Below, in pieces: positions 1 to 5,474 of a DNA stretch of 9,901 nt; positions within the stretch are counted from its first letter, which is position 1; every line of letters begins with the position of its first letter. The notes below the pieces were generated by a model. That model was given only the letters and a program-made list of their open reading frames with translations. It had not been told where the DNA came from and did no database searches. This DNA comes from Anaerolineaceae bacterium (GTDB taxonomy: Bacteria > Chloroflexota > Anaerolineae > 4572-78), in contig JANTHQ010000044.1 of NCBI GenBank assembly GCA_024762375.1, positions 1 to 9,901 of the forward strand, in the 5' to 3' direction. A program made the translations under genes and the position numbers.

Positions 1-656
1 TGGTGAATGTCTCGCTGCTGCTGTTTAATTTACTGCCTGCTTTTCCGATGGATGGCGGCCGTATTTTTCGGGCTTTTTTGGCAATGGGGGTGGGAATGTA
101 CCGCGCCACAAAAGTGGCGGTGTGGTTTGGGCAGGGGATAGCCTTTGTGATGGCCGGTTATGGCATCTGGTCGGGGCAGTTGATGCTGCTGTTGATTGCG
201 CTGTTCATTTTTTCGGCGGGGACAGCAGAACGCCGGGCGAATGAAACGCGCCATATTTTGGCGAACATTCGCACCGGCGATATTATTTCGGGTGTGTCGA
301 ATGTGTTGCTGCCAACATACACGCTCGGCGAAGTTGCCGGGTTGGCGTTACGCAGCCCGGCCGGAAGTTACCCGGTGATGCTCGGCGGCTCGTTGCTGGG
401 CATATTGCGTCGCGCCGATGTGAAACGCGCGCTGAACGCCGGAAAACGGCTCTCTACTGTGGCCGAGGTGATGTTGCGCCGATTTCCAAAAGTGGATGCG
501 GCATCTTCTTTGGCAGACGTGCAGGATGTTTTTGAAAAAGACGGCCATTGGATTGCCGCGGTGTATAGTGGCGGGCAATTGGTCGGGTTGATTGATAGAG
601 AAGATATGGATCGCGCCTATCGGCTGCACCGCCAAAACCGGTTGCTGTGGCAGTGA
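1..656 (+). CDS. Site-2 protease-like M50 metalloprotease with CBS domains (C-terminal part, 5' truncated)
   Basis: This reading frame enters from the left edge (first full codon at 3) and ends at TGA 654-656, giving about 217 visible residues. Residues 8-19 carry FNLLPAFPMDGG, the second signature of M50 intramembrane metalloproteases; D17 would be the third zinc ligand. The HExxH motif and the first membrane helices must lie upstream of the window. Hydrophobic stretches at about 36-55 and 58-73 look like membrane helices. Residues about 88-208 form two alpha/beta repeats (PVMLGGSLLGILRRADV and IAAVYSGGQLVGLIDREDM) typical of a CBS pair, which in this subfamily sits in the cytoplasm and may bind adenine nucleotides. 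Such enzymes cleave substrates within the membrane; the substrate cannot be told. The GTG at 3 is an internal codon, not a start. The gene converges on the carrier-protein gene with no room for a terminator. Confidence 0.88.
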   Translation, partial: VNVSLLLFNLLPAFPMDGGRIFRAFLAMGVGMYRATKVAVWFGQGIAFVMAGYGIWSGQLMLLLIALFIFSAGTAERRANETRHILANIRTGDIISGVSNVLLPTYTLGEVAGLALRSPAGSYPVMLGGSLLGILRRADVKRALNAGKRLSTVAEVMLRRFPKVDAASSLADVQDVFEKDGHWIAAVYSGGQLVGLIDREDMDRAYRLHRQNRLLWQ

Positions 657-659
657 TTT

Positions 660-1157
660 TTACATCACCGATACCATCACCGTGTTTTGGTCGATTTTGT
701 CTCCCGGTTTCACCCGCACGCTTTTCACCACCCCATCTTTCGGCGATTTGAACTCATTTTGCATTTTCATTGACTCAAGAATCGCGACCACTTGATTTTT
801 CGCGACAGACTGGCCAACTTCCACCGGAACATCCACAATCACACCGGGCATCGGCGCTTTTATCAGCACTTCGCCCACGGCTTCCGCCATCGAGCGTTTC
901 ATACCTGCCAATCGGCGCGTGCGCTCATCTTCCACCTGCACATCGTGCAGGACGCCTTTCAGCATTACCGCATAATTTTCTTCGTGCTCTGCAATGTCCA
1001 CATCAAACGATTGGCCGTCCAAAATGAGGGATGCCAGTCCGGTTTGAGACAGGCTGGTAAAATCGATGGCGTACGTTTTGCCATTGATGGTGATGTGCTG
1101 GTCATCGTTAATGTCGATGGTGTATTGCGTGCCGTCAACTGTGGTAATGTATTTCAT
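660..1157 (-). CDS. Biotin carboxyl carrier protein of an acyl-CoA carboxylase
   Basis: A 165-residue protein that carries carboxybiotin between the biotin carboxylase and carboxyltransferase encoded just upstream. The C-terminal biotinyl domain (about 96-165) has APMPGVI followed by the attachment motif ESMKM. K131 is the lysine expected to be biotinylated, 34 residues from the C-terminus, which is the canonical spacing. Residues 1-90 are beta-rich and resemble the region that precedes the carrier domain in propionyl-CoA carboxylase alpha subunits, rather than the Pro/Ala linker of E. coli AccB. I chose ATG 1157 over an in-frame upstream start at 1214 because it follows an AGGTG Shine-Dalgarno (1163-1167) and leaves only 8 bp after the biotin carboxylase stop; the ribosome site overlaps that TAG, suggesting coupled translation. 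It is the last gene of the leftward block. It could equally serve a methylmalonyl-CoA or acetyl-CoA carboxylase. Confidence 0.93.
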   Translation of the reverse strand: MKYITTVDGTQYTIDINDDQHITINGKTYAIDFTSLSQTGLASLILDGQSFDVDIAEHEENYAVMLKGVLHDVQVEDERTRRLAGMKRSMAEAVGEVLIKAPMPGVIVDVPVEVGQSVAKNQVVAILESMKMQNEFKSPKDGVVKSVRVKPGDKIDQNTVMVSVM

Positions 1158-1162
1158 TGTTT

Positions 1163-1167
1163 CACCT
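1163..1167 (-). promoter_or_regulatory. Ribosome binding site of the carrier-protein gene, overlapping the accC stop codon
   Basis: On the minus strand the sequence reads TAGGTGAAACAATG. TAG is the biotin carboxylase stop (1166-1168), AGGTG is the Shine-Dalgarno and ATG (1157) starts the carrier protein. This decides the start codon and indicates translational coupling of the two subunits. Confidence 0.75.
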
Positions 1168-2662
1168 ACCGTAACCGTCTGTCCAGCGCTTCGCGGCGGC
1201 CGTACAATCGCCACGGGCTGGGTCCGCCCTGATGGAGCAGGATGGCTTCTTTGTTGCGCCGGTGCGCCACCAGCGTGGCGGCGATGGCGGCAATCTCTTT
1301 GAAATCTTCCGAAACAGACGCATTCATATCGAAATGGTTGTCCAAAAATTGTGTGTCGAGCTGGCCTGCCTGAAAACGGGCGTGGTTCATCATTTTAATG
1401 TGGAATGGGATGGTGGTTTTCACCCCACTCAATCGAAATTCGTCCAGTGCGCGGCGCATCCGCAAAATGGCTTCCGCGCGCGATTCACCGTGGGTGATGA
1501 GTTTTGCCAGCAGCGAATCATAATACGGCGTGACATCCATATTGAAATACACGCCGCCATCCACCCGCACGCCGATACCCGTTGGCAGCGACAGCCCGGT
1601 CACTTTGCCGATGGACGGCATAAAATTATTGAAGGGGTCTTCGGCCAGAATGCGGCATTCCATTGCCCAGCCGTTTACGCGGATGTCGTCTTGTGTGTAT
1701 GACAGTTTGCGCCCCCCGGCGATACGCAGCATCTCTTTCACGATGTCCACCCCGGTGACCATCTCGGTAACGGGATGCTCCACCTGTAAGCGGGTGTTCA
1801 TTTCCAAAAAGTAGAAATTTCCATCTTTGTCCAGCAAAAATTCCACTGTGCCCGCGCTTTGGTAGCCGACCGCTTTGGCAGCGGCAACGGCGACTGCGCC
1901 CATTTCTGCGCGCATTTGCGGGTTGACCGCGGGGGAGGGCGATTCCTCAATCAATTTTTGATGCCGTCGCTGGATGGAACATTCGCGCTCGCCGAGGTGG
2001 ATGGTATTGCCGAAACCATCTGCCAGAATTTGCACCTCGACGTGCCGCGCCCCGACCAGCATTTTTTCCAGATACACCCGGTCATCACCGAATGCGGCTT
2101 TGGCTTCGCTGCGGGCGGTGCGCACTGCGGCAACCATTTCTTCCGGCGACTGCACGGCACGCATCCCTTTGCCGCCGCCACCGGCCGCCGCTTTCACCAG
2201 CAGCGGAAAGCCAATTTTCGGCGCAATGGCGACCAACTCGTCATCCGTCAATCCCTTCGGGCTGCCGGGAACCAGCGGCACACCCGCCGCCGCCACTGTT
2301 TCACGGGCGATGGTTTTGTCACCCATTTTGCGGATGGCTTCGGGGGGCGGGCCAATCCATACCAGTCCGGCATCAATTACGGCTTGGGCAAAATCAGCGT
2401 TTTCTGCCAGAAATCCATAGCCGGGATGGATACTGTCTGCACCGCACGCCAGCGCGGTTTCGATGAGTTTATCGCCGCGCAGATAACTTTCGTTCACCGG
2501 GGCGGGTCCGATGTGATAGGCTTCGGAAGCGCGGCGCACGTGCGGCTGCAGTCGGTCGGCATCGGAGTACACGGCGACACTGTCCAACCCCAAATCGGAG
2601 CACGCGCGCTGAATGCGCATCGCAATTTCACCGCGGTTGGCAATCAACACTTTTTTTAGCAT
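1166..2662 (-). CDS. accC: Biotin carboxylase subunit of acyl-CoA carboxylase
   Basis: A 498-residue ATP-grasp enzyme that carboxylates biotin on the carrier protein using ATP and bicarbonate. The N-terminal domain begins KVLIANRGEIA. The K116 region (RKMGDK), the glycine-rich ATP loop KAAAGGGGKGMR at 157-168, HVEVQ at 207-211, RECSIQRRHQK near 227-236 and the catalytic EMNTRLQVEH at 287-296 (R291, E295) are all intact, so it should be active. It is about 50 residues longer than E. coli AccC. The tail from about 450 ends in SPWRLYGRREALDRRLR, a basic segment like those seen in acyl-CoA (propionyl-type) carboxylases whose carrier is a separate protein; it probably contacts the partner subunits. 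ATG 2662 is preceded by AGGA at 2670-2673, seven bases away. The gene sits 8 bp upstream of the carrier gene and 114 bp downstream of the carboxyltransferase. The symbol follows the family; the substrate is set by the carboxyltransferase. Confidence 0.95.
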   Translation of the reverse strand: MLKKVLIANRGEIAMRIQRACSDLGLDSVAVYSDADRLQPHVRRASEAYHIGPAPVNESYLRGDKLIETALACGADSIHPGYGFLAENADFAQAVIDAGLVWIGPPPEAIRKMGDKTIARETVAAAGVPLVPGSPKGLTDDELVAIAPKIGFPLLVKAAAGGGGKGMRAVQSPEEMVAAVRTARSEAKAAFGDDRVYLEKMLVGARHVEVQILADGFGNTIHLGERECSIQRRHQKLIEESPSPAVNPQMRAEMGAVAVAAAKAVGYQSAGTVEFLLDKDGNFYFLEMNTRLQVEHPVTEMVTGVDIVKEMLRIAGGRKLSYTQDDIRVNGWAMECRILAEDPFNNFMPSIGKVTGLSLPTGIGVRVDGGVYFNMDVTPYYDSLLAKLITHGESRAEAILRMRRALDEFRLSGVKTTIPFHIKMMNHARFQAGQLDTQFLDNHFDMNASVSEDFKEIAAIAATLVAHRRNKEAILLHQGGPSPWRLYGRREALDRRLR

Positions 2663-2668
2663 AGGTTA

Positions 2669-2724
2669 ATCCTGTTTTGAGTTTCAGGTTCAATGTTCAA
2701 GGTTTCAGGTTTCAAGTTCAAAGT
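2669..2724 (-). repeat. Degenerate heptanucleotide tandem repeat, 8 units (AC-led)
   Basis: Read on the minus strand, 2724 to 2669 divides without gaps into eight 7-base units: ACTTTGA, ACTTGAA, ACCTGAA, ACCTTGA, ACATTGA, ACCTGAA, ACTCAAA, ACAGGAT. Every unit starts with AC and most follow ACNTTGA or ACCTGAA. The last unit contains the AGGA that serves as the ribosome site of accC. There is no open reading frame and no obvious hairpin. Confidence 0.75.
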
Positions 2725-2741
2725 TTATGCAATCAGTGGTC

Positions 2742-2776
2742 AACAAATAACCAGTCTCCAATCACCAATCTCCAAT
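2742..2776 (-). repeat. Degenerate heptanucleotide tandem repeat, 5 units (ATTGGAG-like)
   Basis: Starting at the base after the carboxyltransferase stop codon, the minus strand from 2776 to 2742 reads ATTGGAG, ATTGGTG, ATTGGAG, ACTGGTT, ATTTGTT. This is a second 7-base periodic block with a different consensus from the one at 2669-2724. Seventeen bases (2725-2741) separate the two blocks. Confidence 0.7.
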
Positions 2777-4327
2777 TTACAGCGGGATATTGCCGTGTTT
2801 TTTGGGCGGATTTTCATCCCGTTTGTTTTGCAGCATTTCCAGGGCATTGATGAGCCGCGGGCGGGTCTGGCTTGGTTCAATCACGTCGTCCAAATACCCG
2901 CGCGATGCCGCCACATACGGGTTGGCGAAGGTTTCGCGGTATTCTTCCACCAATTGTGCGCGCAGCGCTTCCGGGTCTTCCGCTTCTGCCAATTCTCGGC
3001 GATAGAGGATGTTGATGGCGCCTTCGGGGCCCATCACCGCAATTTCGGCGGAGGGCCACGCCAAATTGATGTCGCCGCGAATGTGCTTGCTGCTCATCAC
3101 GTCGTATGCGCCACCGTATGCTTTTCGGGTAATTACGGTGATTTTCGGGACAGTGGCTTCGCTGTATGCGTACAGCAATTTGGCCCCGTGCCGAATGATG
3201 CCGCCGTGTTCCTGTGCTGTGCCGGGCAAAAAGCCGGGTACATCTTCAAATGTGATGATGGGGATATTGAACGCATCGCAGAAGCGGATGAACCGCGCCG
3301 CTTTCACCGAGGCATTGATATCGAGCACACCTGCCAGCACGGCGGGCTGGTTCGCCACAATACCCACACTGCGACCATTCAGCCGGGCAAATCCGACGAC
3401 GATATTTTGCGCGAAATGCTCGTGAACTTCTAAAAATTTGCCGTCATCCACCACTGAATGGATGATTTCGTGAATGTCGTACGGCTTGTTGGGGTTTTTC
3501 GGCACCACCGCATCGAGCGCATCATCGGTGCGCAGTGGGTCGTCGGTACACTGCACGCGAGGCGGGTCTTCCATATTGTTGGCGGGCAGGTAACTGAGCA
3601 GTTGCCCCAACAGATAGAGCGCGTGCTCTTCATTTTCGGCGGCAAAATGCGCCACCCCGCTGACGCTGTTGTGGGTGTCTGCGCCGCCCAGTTCTTCGAA
3701 GGTCACCTCTTCGTGTGTGACCGATTTGACCACATCGGGGCCGGTGACAAACATATAACTGGTGTTTTTCACCATAATGATGAAATCGGTGAGTGCGGGC
3801 GAGTAGACTGCGCCTCCCGCCGACGGTCCCATAATGATGGAAATTTGGGGGATAACGCCCGACGCGAGCGTGTTCAGCAGGAAAATATCGGCGTACCCGC
3901 CCAAACTGATGACGCCTTCTTGAATGCGTGCGCCGCCGGAGTCATTCAACCCGATGACCGGCGCGCCGTTTTTCATCGCCATATTCATAATTTTCACGAT
4001 TTTTGCGGCGTGTGCCTCGCCCAAACTGCCGCCGAATACCGTAAAATCCTGCGCGAAAACATACACCAACCGGTTGTTGATTGTGCCGTATCCTGTCACC
4101 ACGCCATCGCCGAGCGGGCGATTTTTATCCATACCAAAACGGCGGGTGCGGTGGGTAACGAAAATATCCAACTCGCGGAACGAGCCTTCATCCAGCAGCA
4201 GATGCAATCGCTCGCGGGCGGTGAGTTTTCCTTTTTTGTGCTGGGCATCAATGCGTTTTTGCCCGCCACCCAGCCGGGCTTCCGCTTTGAGCGCTCTCAA
4301 ATGTTCAATTTTGGGGTCAAGGGTCAT
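2777..4327 (-). CDS. pccB: Acyl-CoA (propionyl-CoA type) carboxylase carboxyltransferase subunit
   Basis: A 516-residue crotonase-fold carboxyltransferase, full length for the PccB/MmdA family. It moves CO2 from carboxybiotin to the alpha carbon of an acyl-CoA. The N-terminus has GKLTARERLHLLLDEGSF (33-50), followed by NDSGGARIQEG (128-138) and MGPSAGGAVYSPAL (166-179), whose G171-G172 probably form one oxyanion hole. RKAYGGAYDVM (401-411) holds the second, at G406-A407. The C-terminus KRDENPPKKHGNIPL is a family hallmark. D409, in GGAYD, matches by alignment the Asp422 of Streptomyces coelicolor PccB that is linked to propionyl-CoA preference, so methylmalonyl-CoA formation is the likeliest role. 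ATG 4327 follows a strong GGAGG four bases upstream. With the next two genes it completes a carboxylase. Methylmalonyl-CoA decarboxylase alpha is the main alternative, but no membrane beta subunit lies nearby. Confidence 0.93.
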   Translation of the reverse strand: MTLDPKIEHLRALKAEARLGGGQKRIDAQHKKGKLTARERLHLLLDEGSFRELDIFVTHRTRRFGMDKNRPLGDGVVTGYGTINNRLVYVFAQDFTVFGGSLGEAHAAKIVKIMNMAMKNGAPVIGLNDSGGARIQEGVISLGGYADIFLLNTLASGVIPQISIIMGPSAGGAVYSPALTDFIIMVKNTSYMFVTGPDVVKSVTHEEVTFEELGGADTHNSVSGVAHFAAENEEHALYLLGQLLSYLPANNMEDPPRVQCTDDPLRTDDALDAVVPKNPNKPYDIHEIIHSVVDDGKFLEVHEHFAQNIVVGFARLNGRSVGIVANQPAVLAGVLDINASVKAARFIRFCDAFNIPIITFEDVPGFLPGTAQEHGGIIRHGAKLLYAYSEATVPKITVITRKAYGGAYDVMSSKHIRGDINLAWPSAEIAVMGPEGAINILYRRELAEAEDPEALRAQLVEEYRETFANPYVAASRGYLDDVIEPSQTRPRLINALEMLQNKRDENPPKKHGNIPL

Positions 4328-4394
4328 ATATCCTCCAATGCAGAGTGAATTGTCACACGTAAAAAAACACGGGGCGACAGTGGTGGTTACGCCG

Positions 4395-5426
4395 TCAGCG
4401 AGAAAGAACGATTTTGCCGAACTGCTCGCCGCGTTCCATTATTTCCATCGCCGCCACGCCATCGCTCAACGGCATCACTGTGTGGATGACCGGATTCAGT
4501 TTGCCACTGAACACCAGTCCCATCACGGTGCGGTAATCGTCGTGATTGCCCATTGTGCTGCCAATCAAACTGATTTGCTTGCTGAACAGAAAGCGAATGT
4601 CGAGGTCGGTTTTGGGGCCGCTGGTGTTGCCCACAATGACGATTCGCCCGCCGCGTTTGACGGCGCGCAGGCTGTACGGCATCGTTGCCGCACCGACATT
4701 ATCGACCACCACATCCGCGCCCGATTTGCCGGTCAGTTTATAGACCGCTTTCCACCATTGCGGGTCGGTTTTGTAATTTATAACCTCGTCCGCACCGAGT
4801 TTTTCTGCCTGTGCCATTTTTTGCTCGCTGCTGGTGGTGGCAATCACCGTGCAGCCCGCCAATTTTGCAATTTGGATGGCAGCAGAATTGACGCCCCCAC
4901 CCGCGCCGAGAATCAGCACGGTTTCACCGGGGCGGATGGCGGCGCGGTGGATGAGCATTCGCCACGCGGTGAGAAAAACTAATCCCGCCGCGGCGGCTTT
5001 TTCAAACGAGACATCATCGGGCAGAGGGATGACATTTTCGGCGGGCAGAACGATATATTCGGTGTGCGTGCCGGGCACTTGCTCGCCCAGAATGTGGTAA
5101 CCGGGACTGACGCTGTGTTCGCCGCGCGCGGTAAATTCATCTGCCACCGAGTTGACGCCGGGGTCAATGGCCACCCGGTCGCCCACCGCGATGTTTTTCA
5201 CGCCTGCACCGACGGCGGCAATCACGCCCGCGCCGTCGCTGCCACTGATGTGCGGCATCGCCAAATTTAGCCCGGGCCAGCCTTCGCGCACCCAAATATC
5301 GAGCCGGTTGAACGCACTGGCCTTGACTTGAACCAATACTTCTCCCGCGCCGGGTTCGGGTTGGGGCAGGTCAAACAGTTGCATTTTGCTGATGTCGCCG
5401 TGCTCGGCGAAACCCAGTGCTTTCAT
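4395..5426 (-). CDS. MDR-superfamily oxidoreductase (quinone oxidoreductase / zinc-type alcohol dehydrogenase-like)
   Basis: A 343-residue medium-chain dehydrogenase/reductase. The N-terminal GroES-like domain has ASAFNRLDIWVREG (36-49) and HISGSDGAGVIAAVGAGV (59-76). The Rossmann domain starts near 168 with the NAD(P)-binding turn LGAGGGVNSAA (173-183). The usual catalytic zinc Cys is replaced by N40. The structural-zinc lobe, normally four Cys, reads TARGEHSVSPGYHILGEQ (99-116) with none, so the enzyme probably works without zinc, as in quinone or enoyl reductases. ATG 5426 is preferred to an in-frame ATG at 5450 because AAAGGAG (5433-5439) sits just before it. It lies 48 bp after the kinase gene and 67 bp before the carboxyltransferase, so it is probably co-transcribed. 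A CoA-linked reductase (acryloyl- or enoyl-CoA) would fit the context, but the substrate cannot be read from the sequence. Confidence 0.85.
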   Translation of the reverse strand: MKALGFAEHGDISKMQLFDLPQPEPGAGEVLVQVKASAFNRLDIWVREGWPGLNLAMPHISGSDGAGVIAAVGAGVKNIAVGDRVAIDPGVNSVADEFTARGEHSVSPGYHILGEQVPGTHTEYIVLPAENVIPLPDDVSFEKAAAAGLVFLTAWRMLIHRAAIRPGETVLILGAGGGVNSAAIQIAKLAGCTVIATTSSEQKMAQAEKLGADEVINYKTDPQWWKAVYKLTGKSGADVVVDNVGAATMPYSLRAVKRGGRIVIVGNTSGPKTDLDIRFLFSKQISLIGSTMGNHDDYRTVMGLVFSGKLNPVIHTVMPLSDGVAAMEIMERGEQFGKIVLSR

Positions 5427-5432
5427 AGATTT

Positions 5433-5439
5433 CTCCTTT
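5433..5439 (-). promoter_or_regulatory. Ribosome binding site deciding the start of the MDR oxidoreductase
   Basis: The minus strand reads AAAGGAGAAATCTATG. AAAGGAG lies six bases before ATG 5426, and the upstream in-frame ATG at 5450 has no comparable site, so the shorter protein is the real product. Confidence 0.75.
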
Positions 5440-5440
5440 G

Positions 5441-5458
5441 AAAATTGCATTCAATTTT
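5441..5458. repeat. Perfect 7-bp inverted repeat in the kinase-oxidoreductase spacer
   Basis: AAAATTG and CAATTTT are separated by the four bases CATT. The hairpin or operator half-sites end one base before the ribosome site of the oxidoreductase. The AT-rich stem would be weak as RNA, so it could be a protein-binding site or chance. Confidence 0.45.
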
Positions 5459-5474
5459 GGTTTTGATGGATGGA

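Noticed and set aside
1859..2659. Long plus-strand open frame (266 codons) opposite the biotin carboxylase gene
   Set aside because: It is antisense to a full-length gene with all catalytic motifs, has no recognisable domain, and is rich in H, F and R as expected of a frame opposite a conserved gene.
2669..2776. CRISPR array
   Set aside because: Units are seven bases long and contiguous with no spacers, and no cas gene is nearby.
2777..4327. Sodium-pumping methylmalonyl-CoA decarboxylase alpha subunit
   Set aside because: The family is shared, but a biotin carboxylase is encoded alongside and no membrane beta subunit (MmdB/OadB type) is present, which points to an ATP-dependent carboxylase.
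4355..4397. Possible intrinsic terminator or attenuator after the oxidoreductase (GGCG...CGCC followed by seven T on the minus strand)
   Set aside because: The stem is only four base pairs with a 13-base loop, and five more bases (CCGTG) separate it from the T run, so it is too weak to call.
3458..4982. Plus-strand open frames of 296 and 352 codons opposite the carboxyltransferase and oxidoreductase genes
   Set aside because: Both are shadows of strong minus-strand genes; one spans two real genes and their spacer, and neither shows a plausible protein family or ribosome site.
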